Shown: positions 26,071-36,020 of the stretch, piece by piece | How the letters are laid out: every line of letters begins with the position of its first letter | Numbering within the stretch: the stretch's first letter is position 1 | DNA from: an uncultured Granulosicoccus sp. | GTDB taxonomy: Bacteria; Pseudomonadota; Gammaproteobacteria; Granulosicoccales; Granulosicoccaceae | Reading direction: 5' to 3' | Length of the DNA stretch: 64,000 bases | Assembly (NCBI GenBank): GCA_947499955.1 | Contig: CANMQI010000017.1 | Span: 60,772 to 124,771 of the forward strand | Notes under the pieces: model-generated | Seen by the model: only the letters and a program-made list of their open reading frames with translations | What the model was told of the DNA's origin: nothing | Database searches by the model: none | Program-made: the position numbers and the translations under genes

Positions 26071-27876
26071 TCAGCGTTCGCGCACATCCACCCGGTAGAC
26101 CTCCACCAGCTCCTTCACTCTGGAGGCAATGGCATGCAGTGACACCACCGATGCGTCCACCTGTTCGGTACTGTTCTTGGTGTTCTCGACCCGCGCCAGA
26201 ATATCGGCAATGTGGTGGTTGATATCGTTACTGCCCCGGGCACTGGTATTGACGTTTTCACTGATTTCACGTGTCGTGGCCGTCTGCTCTTCCACGGCCG
26301 CGGCTACGGTTGTCTGATAATTGTCTATCTGGGCGATGATATCGGTGATTTGCGCAATAACGCTGCCCGCATTGCTGGCATCGGCCTGAATGGCTGCGAT
26401 TCTGGTCGAGATCTCGTCAGTCGCTCGAGCGGTCTCCTTCGCCAGCTCCTTGACCTCATTGGCCACCACGGCAAACCCCTTGCCGGCATCGCCGGCTCGG
26501 GCCGCCTCGATCGTGGCGTTGAGTGCCAACAGATTGGTCTGCTCGGCAATCGAGGTAATCACCTTCAGTACATCACCGATGCCGGTGCTTGATACGCCCA
26601 GTTGCTGCACCGTGGCATTGGCCTGACTCGCCAGTGAAACTGCATCCTGGCCAACCTTGACGGCCTCCGATGCACAGCGCGAGACTTCCCGAATGGCCGC
26701 GTTCATCTGCTCGGTTGCTGCCGCGGAACTCTGCACTCCGACATTGATCGATTCGGCACTGCCAACCACCCGTTCGACACGCTGCGATGTTTCGGCAGCA
26801 TCTGCACCCAGCTCCCGACTGGTCAATGCCAGTTCACTGGCGGCCTCGGCAAGCGTATTGGTATTCGCCCCTATTTCCTTGAATGCATCGCTCAGGGAAT
26901 GCAGCAATCGCTGCAGACCCTGTCCCACCTGACCCAGAGAATCGCTGCCGGCCACATCGATCCTGGTAGCCAGATTACCCGACTCGGCCTGATGGACATT
27001 CTCCAGCAGTGAGGCTACCTGACGCTGCAAGGTCTCGGCGGCTTCCTGTTCCTGCCTCACAGCCTCATTGGCTGTCTCGAGCTGCAGCATCTCGGCCTTG
27101 CGCTTTTCTTCGAGCAGAATGGCGGCTTCCTGCTCCCGTTGATCGCGCTCCCGCGTCGCCTCTTCATTGAGTGCCAGCAGCTTTTCTATCTCCTCTTCAC
27201 GTTTGCGACTGTGAACCAGGTTGGAGGCGGCCCGTCGTTTGTCCTTGTCGATCAGCACGGTGGCATACAGCAGGACAACGCCTTCGAACACGACCCAGCA
27301 GACATGCCGGAACAGTTGGAACCAGGGGCTATCCAGAACACCGAACACGGATAGGGGGAACATGACCGTACGCAGGATGTGATCTGCCGCACCGACCACC
27401 ACGGCGGTCAGAATCACCCGCCAGTCAAAATACAGGGCCACGAAAGCCATCATCATGAAGAAATGAAAATGCCCTTCATCGCGTCCGCCCGACAGATGAA
27501 TGAAGATGGCGGTGAATATCATGACAGCCGCAGCAATCACCAGACGGGTAATCAGTTCACCCGGTCTCCGCCACACCAGCCAGGCCGGGAACAGGGTCAC
27601 CAGAGCGCCCAGACCGATAGCCATATAGACATGCAGATGAATGGAACTCTGGGTTCCCGCCCAGGTGGTGGGTGTCATGTAGAACGCCAGCAATACCGCC
27701 ACCGGCCACTGGATGAAGAACAACAGCATGAACAGCTTGTCGATCCTTGCATGGAACTGCTGGCGGTCCTGGCGGTACTCCTTTTCGATATCAGCAGCCA
27801 GTGAGGCCGACTCATCCTGATCAGTGGTATGCACCGCGACTGCCTTGCTCGTTTTCATCTCTGCCTGCACGTTCAT
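26071..27876 (-). CDS. Methyl-accepting chemotaxis protein with multi-helix membrane sensor
   Basis: 601 residues. Instead of a periplasmic ligand domain the first 210 residues form about six membrane helices, including the segment [19 protein letters not shown], rich in conserved-looking His and acidic residues. A long coiled coil (rich in EREQREQEA) follows, then a HAMP-like region and the signalling hairpin with [28 protein letters not shown]. It signals to CheA/CheW. The membrane His cluster could bind a metal or haem. Overlaps the RedB-like gene by 4 bp. Confidence 0.9.
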   Translation of the reverse strand: MNVQAEMKTSKAVAVHTTDQDESASLAADIEKEYRQDRQQFHARIDKLFMLLFFIQWPVAVLLAFYMTPTTWAGTQSSIHLHVYMAIGLGALVTLFPAWLVWRRPGELITRLVIAAAVMIFTAIFIHLSGGRDEGHFHFFMMMAFVALYFDWRVILTAVVVGAADHILRTVMFPLSVFGVLDSPWFQLFRHVCWVVFEGVVLLYATVLIDKDKRRAASNLVHSRKREEEIEKLLALNEEATRERDQREQEAAILLEEKRKAEMLQLETANEAVRQEQEAAETLQRQVASLLENVHQAESGNLATRIDVAGSDSLGQVGQGLQRLLHSLSDAFKEIGANTNTLAEAASELALTSRELGADAAETSQRVERVVGSAESINVGVQSSAAATEQMNAAIREVSRCASEAVKVGQDAVSLASQANATVQQLGVSSTGIGDVLKVITSIAEQTNLLALNATIEAARAGDAGKGFAVVANEVKELAKETARATDEISTRIAAIQADASNAGSVIAQITDIIAQIDNYQTTVAAAVEEQTATTREISENVNTSARGSNDINHHIADILARVENTKNSTEQVDASVVSLHAIASRVKELVEVYRVDVRER

Positions 27877-28622
27877 GTAACGACTCCGACACTGGCGAAG
27901 CCTGACGACAGACTGCCTGTCCAGGTTTCCCGGGCCATCTGGCCAGAATCGATTCTGTCGTGATCGAAACTGATCGGCTCCAGCGTCAATTTCCGGTCAT
28001 CTTCTCTGGACTCCAGCAATCCGCAACCGAATACCGGGTTGAGTACCGGTGCCAGAGGGTCGATACCCGGATCGCTCAGAATGTTGCTGACCAGCGCGCC
28101 GCGCCCCGGATTGCTCCCGGTATGCCCTCTCGATGGTGTGATGCCTCCGGCAAACCGCAACTCGCCGCGGGTGTCATACAACAATACCTGTCCGGACGTG
28201 TACGCCCCGAAATGTCGAGCCAGCTGACCATCGATATCGGCATGAATCTGTGTACCGGGCAAGGTGGATGCCAGTTGCCGGAGGTCGGCGGCACCCCAGA
28301 CCTCCGGCATGCCGGACGGATCGGAGGGTTCAAAGAACAGGATATGCAGATCGAACAGGCCATACAGCCGGTTCGTCAGGCTTTCAAGCTCCACCAGAGT
28401 CGCGCGGGTACAGGGACACAGGGGGTGGGCAAACAACACCACTGTTGCCTTGTCCGTTGCCGGGGTTATTCCGGTGGGCAATGATGCAGGCCAATGCAGG
28501 GGGGCGGGCGCCGCTTTCCCGGCGTCGGTACCGTAGTCGGCAAGCGCATACAGTGCCGCACTGGACAGGCTCAGCCAGACCACGACCATGGCAACTACCG
28601 ATTTATCTGATTGACCTACCAT
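27873..28622 (-). CDS. RedB-like membrane-anchored thioredoxin-fold protein
   Basis: 249 residues, one N-terminal membrane anchor ([19 protein letters not shown]), then a thioredoxin-like domain with [14 protein letters not shown] (C-x-C in place of the usual C-x-x-C). I recognise this as the RedB-like annotation group. It is first in a two-gene operon with the chemoreceptor (4-bp overlap), so it may pass a periplasmic redox signal to it. Confidence 0.7.
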   Translation of the reverse strand: MVGQSDKSVVAMVVVWLSLSSAALYALADYGTDAGKAAPAPLHWPASLPTGITPATDKATVVLFAHPLCPCTRATLVELESLTNRLYGLFDLHILFFEPSDPSGMPEVWGAADLRQLASTLPGTQIHADIDGQLARHFGAYTSGQVLLYDTRGELRFAGGITPSRGHTGSNPGRGALVSNILSDPGIDPLAPVLNPVFGCGLLESREDDRKLTLEPISFDHDRIDSGQMARETWTGSLSSGFASVGVVT

Positions 28623-28762
28623 AAGCCCCCACCGTCGACAACAATCTCGTGTAACACTCCGATCTATTGGCAGGCAGGCCGATATGTTTAGGGCGTTTGA
28701 AAATTATTCTGCATGTTGACAGTTATCTGGTAGATGCCATGCGCTGGCGTGATTCTCCCGTT

Positions 28763-29224
28763 TCAGGTCGCCAGTTCGAGAATCGTCTGCCATTGGGCTT
28801 CACTGACCGGCTGAATCGACAGACGGCTGCCCTTGCGCAGCAATACCATGTCCGACAGGGCATCGACCTGACGCAGCGCCGTCAGCGACAGCACTTCGTC
28901 AAATTTCTGGCTAAACTTGACATCGACCATGACCCAGCGAGGCTCATCGGCACTGGACTTCGGATCGTAATACTTCGATTCCGGATCAAGGGCGGTATAA
29001 TCGGGATAGGCCTCGCGCACGATCTCGACAATACCGACAATGCCCGGCACCTTGCAGCTGGAATGATAGAAGAAACCCAGGTCGCCCTTCTTCATGTCAT
29101 CACGCATCAGATTGCGCGCCTGATAATTACGGATACCGTCCCAATGATCCTTCTTGCCCTTCATGGCTTTGAGGTCATCAATGCTGAAAGCATCCGGCTC
29201 GGATTTGAATAACCAGTAGTTCAT
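28763..29224 (-). CDS. EVE-domain protein
   Basis: 153-residue single-domain protein of the PUA-like EVE superfamily: NYWLFKSEPDAFSIDDL, HWDGIRNYQARNLMRD, GDLGFFYHSS and PRWVMVDVKF. EVE domains bind modified bases in DNA or RNA. Single-domain bacterial versions are widespread and not necessarily defensive. It stands alone; a 140-bp gap separates it from the RedB-like gene. Confidence 0.9.
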   Translation of the reverse strand: MNYWLFKSEPDAFSIDDLKAMKGKKDHWDGIRNYQARNLMRDDMKKGDLGFFYHSSCKVPGIVGIVEIVREAYPDYTALDPESKYYDPKSSADEPRWVMVDVKFSQKFDEVLSLTALRQVDALSDMVLLRKGSRLSIQPVSEAQWQTILELAT

Positions 29225-29360
29225 GCAGTTCCCATCGTGGCTGATCAGCTAGCATTACCAGAATAACAGGACAGAGTATTGTGCCGGCCGAACCGGGGCA
29301 ACTTCAATAAACGGGCAAGTGTGGCCACCGCTAGGCCCCATAACGCGTTAAGCTCCCGCA

Positions 29361-31430
29361 ATGCAAGATACCAATACTGTACAGAACTTTTCAGACCTCG
29401 ATTTGCCCGCCGCCGTGCTGCAGGCTGTCCTGGCCGTGGGATACGAAACTCCCACTCCCATTCAATCCCGAACCATTCCGCCGTTGGTGGAAGGTCGCGA
29501 CCTGCTCGGGCACGCGCCCACAGGTACCGGCAAGACGGCAGCCTTTGCGCTACCCATATTGGCACGACTCGACCTGAACGCCCGTGGCGTGCAGGCGCTG
29601 GTGCTGGCACCCACGCGCGAGCTCGCCATTCAGGTAGCCGAAGCGTTTGCCAAATACGCAACTCACATGAAAAACGTGCGAGTCCTGCCCATTTACGGTG
29701 GACAGGATTACACCGGTCAGATTCGCCAGCTGTCACGCGGTGTGAATATCGTGGTCGGTACACCGGGACGCATCATGGACCACATGCGCCGTGGCACCCT
29801 GAAACTCGATCACCTGAAGACTCTGGTGCTCGACGAAGCAGACGAGATGCTGCGCATGGGATTTATCGACGATGTCGAATGGATTCTCGAGCAGACGCCG
29901 GCGAATCGCCAGATGGCCCTGTTTTCGGCCACCATGCCATCGGTCATCCGCCGCATTGCCAGCAAGCACCTGAGCGAGCCGGTGGAAGTCACCATCGAAG
30001 GCAAGACCACCACTGCCGCGACAATTCGTCAGCGCTTCTGGCTGGTCAGCGGTCTACACAAGCTCGACGCCCTGACCCGCATACTCGAAGCCGAAACCTT
30101 CGACGCCATGCTGGTCTTCGTGCGGACACGTACTGCCACCCTGGAACTGGCTGAAAAGCTGAGTGCCCGCGGGTTTGCCGCCTCGGCCATGAATGGTGAC
30201 ATGCCGCAGAAGCAGCGTGAGCAGATGGTCGACAAGCTCAAGCGTGGCCAGCTGGATATCCTGGTGGCTACCGATGTCGTGGCACGCGGACTCGATGTCA
30301 AGCGCATCAGCCACGTGATCAACTACGACATTCCAAACGATACCGAGGCCTATGTGCATCGCATCGGTCGAACCGGACGCGCGGGCCGAACCGGTGATGC
30401 CATCCTGTTCGTCACCCAGCGCGAACGTCGCATGCTGGGCGCGATCGAACGGGCTACCCGACAGAAGATCGAACCCCTGCAACTGCCGACCGTGGAAATG
30501 GTCAACAACAAGCGCATTGCCGAGTTCAAGCAGACCATCAGCGATAACCTGGCCACCGGCGAGCTGGGCTATCTGCAACGCCTGATCGAGGATTTCTCAC
30601 GCGATCACGATGTACCACCCGAGCGTGTGGCAGCCGCCCTTGCCCGTATGTTCCTGGGCGAACAGCCGTTGATCATGAGCGAGAAAAGTGCTCATGGTGA
30701 ACGCAAGCAGCGCAAGGAAAAGGTTGATCGACGAGCCGGCATCCAGGCAGAGCCACCGGCGGCTCGTGCCAGAAACGTACACAGTGACGAAGATCGTTCA
30801 CGTGGCAAGCCTCATCCTGCCGACGCCCGAGAGCAGGCCGTTCGCCGTCAGCCGGATGCGCCTCAGACAGCAAACGTCGCAGCCGACAGCAATGTCGCTC
30901 CTGCCGTCGAGAAGCAAGTCCCTTCCGAGTCACGCGCCGAACGTCGCCGCGCAGCCGATGAAGCTGCCATGGAAATGGAGAACTTCCGTGTCGAAGTCGG
31001 CTCCACGCACGGTGTGCAGGCCGAGAACCTGGTTGGCGCCATTGCCAATGAAGCGGGTCTCGATGCGGCCTTCATCGGTCGTATCAAGATCGGTGAAACC
31101 CACAGCACCGTCGAACTGCCGTCAGGCATGCCCAAGTTCCTGCTCAAGGATCTCAAGCGTGTCTGGGTCTGCGAACGCCAGCTGAACATGTCCAAGGTAT
31201 CCGATGGAACCGAAGGCGCAGCACCGGAGAGTCGCAAATCCAAACCGGCCAAATCCGGCGACCACAAGAAGCGCGTACTGGGCGGCGGTCACAAGCCACC
31301 GAAGAGGGCGTCCTCCTCCAATGACCTCAGCGAACGCAAGAGCGGCCCCAAGACCGATGACAAGGGTGAAGTGCGCAAGAAGGAGCGTCACCGGGATCGC
31401 AAGAGCAAGGGCAAGCCTCGCAGCAGCTGA
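29361..31430 (+). CDS. deaD: DEAD-box ATP-dependent RNA helicase (DeaD/CsdA-like)
   Basis: 689 residues. Helicase core: Q motif region, Walker A PTGTGKT (Lys58), PTRELAIQV, DEAD (VLDEADEML), SAT (LFSATMP), and HRIGRTGRAGRTG. After residue 460 comes a basic linker, a DbpA-type RNA-binding domain (FRVEVGSTHGVQAENLVGAI) and a Lys/Arg-rich tail. Acts in ribosome assembly and mRNA turnover, often at low temperature. The 136-bp leader upstream could hold a cold-shock element; none is evident by eye. Confidence 0.94.
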   Translation: MQDTNTVQNFSDLDLPAAVLQAVLAVGYETPTPIQSRTIPPLVEGRDLLGHAPTGTGKTAAFALPILARLDLNARGVQALVLAPTRELAIQVAEAFAKYATHMKNVRVLPIYGGQDYTGQIRQLSRGVNIVVGTPGRIMDHMRRGTLKLDHLKTLVLDEADEMLRMGFIDDVEWILEQTPANRQMALFSATMPSVIRRIASKHLSEPVEVTIEGKTTTAATIRQRFWLVSGLHKLDALTRILEAETFDAMLVFVRTRTATLELAEKLSARGFAASAMNGDMPQKQREQMVDKLKRGQLDILVATDVVARGLDVKRISHVINYDIPNDTEAYVHRIGRTGRAGRTGDAILFVTQRERRMLGAIERATRQKIEPLQLPTVEMVNNKRIAEFKQTISDNLATGELGYLQRLIEDFSRDHDVPPERVAAALARMFLGEQPLIMSEKSAHGERKQRKEKVDRRAGIQAEPPAARARNVHSDEDRSRGKPHPADAREQAVRRQPDAPQTANVAADSNVAPAVEKQVPSESRAERRRAADEAAMEMENFRVEVGSTHGVQAENLVGAIANEAGLDAAFIGRIKIGETHSTVELPSGMPKFLLKDLKRVWVCERQLNMSKVSDGTEGAAPESRKSKPAKSGDHKKRVLGGGHKPPKRASSSNDLSERKSGPKTDDKGEVRKKERHRDRKSKGKPRSS

Positions 31431-31435
31431 TCAAG

Positions 31436-31463
31436 ATCTGCCCGCGAGTCATCGCGGGCAGAT
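31436..31463 (+). terminator. Hairpin after deaD
   Basis: Perfect 12-bp stem (ATCTGCCCGCGA / TCGCGGGCAGAT) with GTCA loop, starting 6 bp after the stop. A T-run does not follow directly; TTTTT occurs about 25 bp later. Confidence 0.65.
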
Positions 31464-31562
31464 GACGCTTCAATTGCGCTACAGAGTTTTTCGTTCGTTG
31501 GTGCTGATTTGACAGCGTGATGGTTCAGATTGCGGATGCTTCTGTGAAAACACCAGCTGCAC

Positions 31563-32264
31563 TCAGTCCGCGAACAGATCATTCATCAGCCCCTGCTCTT
31601 CTTCCGGGGGCGCCACGCATTGCGGACCTTCGTTGCTGCTCTTGTTGACGTAGTTGCTCACTTCGGTGAAGGTCAGGGCATCATTGCTGGCAGGCTTCAT
31701 CAAGGCATCCAGCGATTCCCGATCACTCTCCTGCAACCAGGCCATGGCCTCATTGCCCGAGAGCAGCAGTACCGGCATTCGATCATGCACCTCGCTCATC
31801 GGCTCGTTGGCGGTGGTGGTAATCACCGAGACTTCCGCCTTGTCGGCCTCATCCACGGCAGGTTTGCTGATGCCGGCCAGGAACATGGCCGACCCTTTTG
31901 CCGGGGTCATGTAGAAGGCTGATATCAGCTTGCGGTTCTCGCGCTTCCATTCGTAGAAGCCATTGATCGGCACCAGTACCCGGCCATGTTCGATCATCGG
32001 CTTCCACATGCGCGATGACCAGAGCTTGTCATCACGGGAATTCTGCACGCGGCGGGTCACATTGCCCTTCTTGCCCGGAATACTCATCGACACACCCCAG
32101 CTCATCGGCACCAGCCGCAGCTCATCGTCGAGCGAGACGACATCCAGTGTTTGCGTGGGCGCGATATTGAAGCGTGGCTCGCGTGTTGGCCAGGTCGTCA
32201 TGCCGAGCGACTCCAGCAGTATGCGCACGCCTTCATTGTCGGATACGTTGACTCTGCCGCACAT
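31563..32264 (-). CDS. yedK: SOS-response-associated peptidase, SRAP/HMCES family
   Basis: 233 residues. The catalytic Cys2 (MCGRVN), Asn in FNIAPTQ, Glu in PINGFYEWK and His in SEVHDRMPVLL are all present, as in YedK/HMCES, which forms a thiazolidine link with abasic sites in single-stranded DNA and shields them. Stands alone, without an obvious LexA box. Confidence 0.93.
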   Translation of the reverse strand: MCGRVNVSDNEGVRILLESLGMTTWPTREPRFNIAPTQTLDVVSLDDELRLVPMSWGVSMSIPGKKGNVTRRVQNSRDDKLWSSRMWKPMIEHGRVLVPINGFYEWKRENRKLISAFYMTPAKGSAMFLAGISKPAVDEADKAEVSVITTTANEPMSEVHDRMPVLLLSGNEAMAWLQESDRESLDALMKPASNDALTFTEVSNYVNKSSNEGPQCVAPPEEEQGLMNDLFAD

Positions 32265-32394
32265 GAGCTGACCCTGTTGATAAGTATCTTCAACTTTAGC
32301 ATTGCATGAGACCGTCGATCCTGGATAGCCATCTGGAACATGTTGTCCGAAGCGCTGGATTGAGGCGCCTCGAACGTCGGACGCTTACGGCGTG

Positions 32395-32973
32395 TCAGGG
32401 AGAGCGCTCGATCGGTCGCGCCGGGTTGCCCACGACGACTTGCCCTGCGGCCACGTTCTTCGTGACCACACTGCCGGCTCCGACCACCGCGCCTTCGCCA
32501 ATCGAGACACCCGCCAGGATGATGGCACCACCGCCGATCCAGACGCGCTTGCCGATGTGAACCGGGAGCGCTATCTCCAGGCCCTCGACACAGCGCTTCA
32601 CCGGATCCTGATGATGTTCCGCGCAATAGATCTGCACATTGGGACCCAGCTGACTCTGAGCGCCAATCGTCACACGCGCACAGTCCAGAATGGTGCAGCC
32701 CGCATTCAGATAAACGTGATCGCCCAATTCGATATTGATACCGTAAGCGCAATGAAACGGTGCTTCGATAATCGCGTTCGGGGCATTGATCAGATCGTGA
32801 AGCTTTGGGCCAATTGAGCCTCTTTCGTCAGGGGGCAAGCTGTTGTGCTCATGCACTGCGACTCGTGCAGCAACACGCAGAGCCTCAAGCTCGTCATCGA
32901 GGCAGGTGTACCATTCCCCGTCTGCCATTTTCTGGCGTTCTGTTTTCATCGGCATCTGATACTCCCCCGCCAT
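32395..32973 (-). CDS. Sugar O-acetyltransferase (Maa/LacA-like)
   Basis: 192 residues: N-terminal Mac domain (KMADGEWYTCLDDELEALR) and left-handed beta helix with hexapeptide repeats (GDHVYLNAGCTILD, HIGKRVWIGGGAIILAGVSIG, AVVGAGSVVTKNV). The His in YCAEHH is the catalytic base position. Acetylates maltose, galactosides or nod-type sugars with acetyl-CoA. ATG at 32949 is an alternative start. The 265-bp gap upstream contains nothing I can identify. Confidence 0.9.
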   Translation of the reverse strand: MAGEYQMPMKTERQKMADGEWYTCLDDELEALRVAARVAVHEHNSLPPDERGSIGPKLHDLINAPNAIIEAPFHCAYGINIELGDHVYLNAGCTILDCARVTIGAQSQLGPNVQIYCAEHHQDPVKRCVEGLEIALPVHIGKRVWIGGGAIILAGVSIGEGAVVGAGSVVTKNVAAGQVVVGNPARPIERSP

Positions 32974-33238
32974 GACTCGTCAGCTTGACCCCAATTGGCG
33001 ATTCGAGCGACAAGTGCTGCAGCCACGACGATGCAGCATCAATACAATCTACGCCGGAGGGAATGCAGGACACCAGTGGCTGATCGCCGTCAAACACCCG
33101 ATAAATCCACGCACGAAGCCGTGCATGAGAATTCAAAGAGAAACAGCCGTGCAGATAGCAAAACAGCCGCAGCCCCAGAGGGACTACGGCCGTTGACCTT
33201 ACTGCCTTGATTGACTGCTCAGTGAATACAAGCAGTAC

Positions 33239-33937
33239 TTATGCAGAGGCTACCGTCTTCGATTCCAGCAGTGCCAGCAGCTCCTTCGCCGCACTGGCAG
33301 AAGACGCCGGATTCTGACCGGTCACCAGATTGCCATCGCGCAGAACGAAATCTGCCCAATCATCAGCCTTCTCGTATTTGCCATCGTTGGACTTCAGCAT
33401 GTCTTCCACCAGGAATGGTACGACACTGGTAAGGCCAACGGCCTCTTCTTCAGAGTTGGTAAAACCGGTAACCCGCAAGCCTGACACCAGAGGCTTGCCA
33501 TCGGCTCGCACGGTGTGGCGAAAAACTGCAGGTGCGTGACAGACAGCACCAACGGGTTTGCCAGAGGTGTAGAAGGTTTCAATCAGCTGCTTGCTGTCCG
33601 CGTCTTCCGCCAGATCCCACAATGGACCGTGACCACCCGGGTAGAAGATGGCATCGAAGCCCTCAGCGTCCACCGTAGAGAGTTTCTCTGTGGAAGCCAG
33701 ATGCTTCTGTGCGGCTTCATCCCCCTTGAATCGGCGGGTATCGTCAGTCTGCGAGTCTTCACCATCACTGGTCGGATCGATAGGAGGCTGACCACCCAAT
33801 GGGGATGCCAGCGTGATATCAGCCCCGGCGTCCTTGAAGACGTAATAGGGAGCCGCGAATTCTTCCAGCCAGAAGCCGGTCTTGTTGCCTGTGTCGCCGA
33901 GTTGATCGTGCGAGGTCAATACCATCAATACTTTCAT
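33239..33937 (-). CDS. DJ-1/PfpI-family protein (HchA-like)
   Basis: 232 residues from ATG 33937; the frame runs further upstream into the reductase gene but MKVLMVLTSHD is the family start. The nucleophile elbow is GAVCHAPAV (Cys133, His134) and the glyoxalase/deglycase-type motif YPGGHGPLWDLAED is present. It likely detoxifies glyoxals or repairs glycated molecules. It lies 13 bp after the MDR reductase and so belongs to the NemR-like regulon. Confidence 0.88.
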   Translation of the reverse strand: MKVLMVLTSHDQLGDTGNKTGFWLEEFAAPYYVFKDAGADITLASPLGGQPPIDPTSDGEDSQTDDTRRFKGDEAAQKHLASTEKLSTVDAEGFDAIFYPGGHGPLWDLAEDADSKQLIETFYTSGKPVGAVCHAPAVFRHTVRADGKPLVSGLRVTGFTNSEEEAVGLTSVVPFLVEDMLKSNDGKYEKADDWADFVLRDGNLVTGQNPASSASAAKELLALLESKTVASA

Positions 33938-33950
33938 GTTTGTTCCTTTA

Positions 33951-34985
33951 TCAGTTGGAGGCGACGCGGATAACGCGTTTGCCAAAATTCTCACCCTTGA
34001 GCAGACCGATGAACGCCTCAGGCGCGTTTTCCAGGCCGTCAATGATTTCTTCGCGGTACTTGATCTTGCCCTGTTCGACCCACTCACTCATCTGCTTTGC
34101 AAATTCGGGATAGAGGTGGCCGAAATCATCAAAGATGATGAAACCCTGGACCTTGATCTTCTTGCGCAGGATCTGACCCATCAACCAGTTCATTCGATCC
34201 GGTCCGGCGGGCAGTTCCGTTGCGTTGTACTGAGATACCAGACCACACAGCGGCACTCGGGCATTGGCGTTCAACAAGGGAATGACTGCGTCGAGCACCT
34301 TGCCACCGACGTTTTCGAAATAGACGTCGATACCCTCAGGGCTGGCCTTTGCCAATTGTTCCGCAAAATCGTCTGCCTTGTGATCGATACAGGCATCAAA
34401 ACCCAGCTCATCGACCGCGTAAGCACATTTCTCCGGGCCACCGGCAACACCGACTACCCGACATCCCATGATCTTGCCGATCTGCCCCACCGTTGCACCC
34501 ACCGGACCTGTAGCGGCAGCGACCACGATGGTTTCACCCTCTTTCGGCTCACCGATTCGTGTCAAGCCGGCCCACGCCGTAAATCCCGGCATACCCAGGA
34601 TGCCGAGCGCCCATGAGCGATGTTCGAACGACTTTCCAAGGTTGTTGACACCGGTGCCATCGGACAACGCATAATCCTGCCAGCCGCTGAAGCTCAACAC
34701 GTAGTCTCCAGCCGCAAAGCCGTCCAGTTTCGAGTCGACCACCTGGGCGACAGTACCACCGACCATGACGCCACCGATTTCAACCGGCGCGGCATAGGAG
34801 GGTGCATCACTCATGCGGCCACGCATGTACGGATCCAGTGACAGATATTCCGTGCGCAGCAACATCTGCTTGTCACCAGGTGTCGGTACGGATGCTTCCA
34901 CCAGGTTCAGCGTGTCCTTCGTCGGTTCACCCTTGGGACGTTCTGCCAATACGATCTGGCGATTGACGGTATCTGATTGAGTCAT
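33951..34985 (-). CDS. Zinc-independent MDR-family NADPH oxidoreductase (CurA/alkenal reductase-like)
   Basis: 344 residues of the leukotriene B4 12-hydroxydehydrogenase-like group: LSLDPYMRGRM near residue 52, the Rossmann segment AAATGPVGATVGQIGK and DVYFENVGGKVLDAV. Enzymes of this type reduce the double bond of alpha,beta-unsaturated aldehydes and ketones. A NemR-type operator lies 64 bp upstream and a DJ-1 family gene follows, which points to electrophile detoxification. Confidence 0.9.
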   Translation of the reverse strand: MTQSDTVNRQIVLAERPKGEPTKDTLNLVEASVPTPGDKQMLLRTEYLSLDPYMRGRMSDAPSYAAPVEIGGVMVGGTVAQVVDSKLDGFAAGDYVLSFSGWQDYALSDGTGVNNLGKSFEHRSWALGILGMPGFTAWAGLTRIGEPKEGETIVVAAATGPVGATVGQIGKIMGCRVVGVAGGPEKCAYAVDELGFDACIDHKADDFAEQLAKASPEGIDVYFENVGGKVLDAVIPLLNANARVPLCGLVSQYNATELPAGPDRMNWLMGQILRKKIKVQGFIIFDDFGHLYPEFAKQMSEWVEQGKIKYREEIIDGLENAPEAFIGLLKGENFGKRVIRVASN

Positions 34986-35048
34986 GTGATGCTCCTGTTT
35001 GTATGTAGAGTAATGGGGTTGAATGGATGATTCGTGATGATGTAAGAA

Positions 35049-35063
35049 TAGACCAGTCGTCTA
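35049..35063. promoter_or_regulatory. NemR-like operator upstream of the reductase
   Basis: TAGACCAGTCGTCTA is an inverted repeat TAGAC-N5-GTCTA, differing at one base from the site upstream of the TetR gene (35717-35731). Confidence 0.75.
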
Positions 35064-35105
35064 GAACGCGGACAGACTGACATCGAGATGTGACTGCATG
35101 GTATT

Positions 35106-35696
35106 TCAGCGTGCTGGAATCAACGCTTTGGTGGCTCGCAGAGCCGACGTCAGGGCGGTATCACGATCAGACAGGCCCGCCACCAGGCTGGCGCCCAGCC
35201 ACAGATAATAGATAGTCGCCGCAAGTTCTTTCGACTGCTCATGAGCACCGATGGAGCCATCGGCAACACCTTCTCTGAGCGTCCTGGCCAGGTGATTCAC
35301 GATCGCCTGCACACTCTGTTCGAGAATCCGGCTCATCTCCGGCGACAGATCCGCCACTTCGGCCGAGAGTTTGACCACCAGACAACGTTCCTCGGGAACA
35401 TCACTCGTCTGCTGCTTGCGCCACTGAGTGAAGTAGGCAATCAGTCGTGAGCGCGCATCCTTCCCGGGGTGATTCAATGTCTGCGTCAACTTGCCTTCGT
35501 AGTCATTGGCAAATTCCCGCAACAGGGCGATACCGTAGGCTTCCTTCGACGGAAAATAATGATAGAACGACCCCTTTGGAACGCCCGCCTCCTTCAGCAG
35601 TTCGTTCAGACCCACCCCTGCGTAGCCGCTCTTTGCCGTGAGGCGTCGGCCTATCGACAGTATGTGTGCCTGTGTGTCGGGGTTACGTTGTTCCAT
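35106..35696 (-). CDS. nemR: TetR-family regulator, NemR-like
   Basis: 196 residues from ATG 35696; the longer frame would run through the operator. N-terminal TetR helix-turn-helix (VGLNELLKEAGVPKGSFYHYFPSKEAYG) is very close to NemR, and Cys105 in EERCLVVKLSAEV matches the redox-active Cys106 of E. coli NemR. NemR is derepressed by electrophiles, methylglyoxal and hypochlorite. Operators of the right type precede both this gene and the reductase operon. Confidence 0.85.
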   Translation of the reverse strand: MEQRNPDTQAHILSIGRRLTAKSGYAGVGLNELLKEAGVPKGSFYHYFPSKEAYGIALLREFANDYEGKLTQTLNHPGKDARSRLIAYFTQWRKQQTSDVPEERCLVVKLSAEVADLSPEMSRILEQSVQAIVNHLARTLREGVADGSIGAHEQSKELAATIYYLWLGASLVAGLSDRDTALTSALRATKALIPAR

Positions 35697-35716
35697 GCCA
35701 GTACGATAGGGACGAT

Positions 35717-35731
35717 TAGACCGGTCGTCTA
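35717..35731. promoter_or_regulatory. NemR-like operator upstream of the TetR gene
   Basis: TAGACCGGTCGTCTA, an inverted repeat TAGAC-N5-GTCTA, 21 bp upstream of the regulator start; indicates autoregulation. Confidence 0.75.
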
Positions 35732-35917
35732 GTGCAATTGCTTCACAAATTCGTAAGAAACGAAAAATGCTGCCAGAGCGTGCGAAGGGATTGGCGACTA
35801 CGCCTTGCGGGAATTGGCTACGCCAGTACATGATGACAAGCATACGCGGCCAACGCCTGTCGCCTGCGCGAGGCGTTCAAGTTTGAAATTTCGCGTCACT
35901 GGCCGGTCAATTCAGCC

Positions 35918-35989
35918 TTATCGCCCTATCGCCCTATCGCCCTATCGCCCTATCGCCCTATCGCCCTATCGCCTTATCGCCTTACCGGC
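35918..35989. repeat. Short tandem repeat, CTATCGCC octamer
   Basis: Six exact CTATCGCC units (35926-35973) flanked by TTATCGCC variants and a degenerate ninth unit. Lies 31 bp beyond the 3' end of the exonuclease gene. Confidence 0.95.
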
Positions 35990-36020
35990 TCACCGAAAAA
36001 ACGGCAAACCGCTTCAGTGA

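Noticed and set aside
32894..33136. 80-residue frame upstream of the sugar acetyltransferase
   Set aside because: Overlaps the acetyltransferase start in another frame and shows no recognisable features.
35918..35989. Possible CRISPR array
   Set aside because: Units are 8 bp with no spacers; the same holds for the arrays at 20041, 51747 and 52528.
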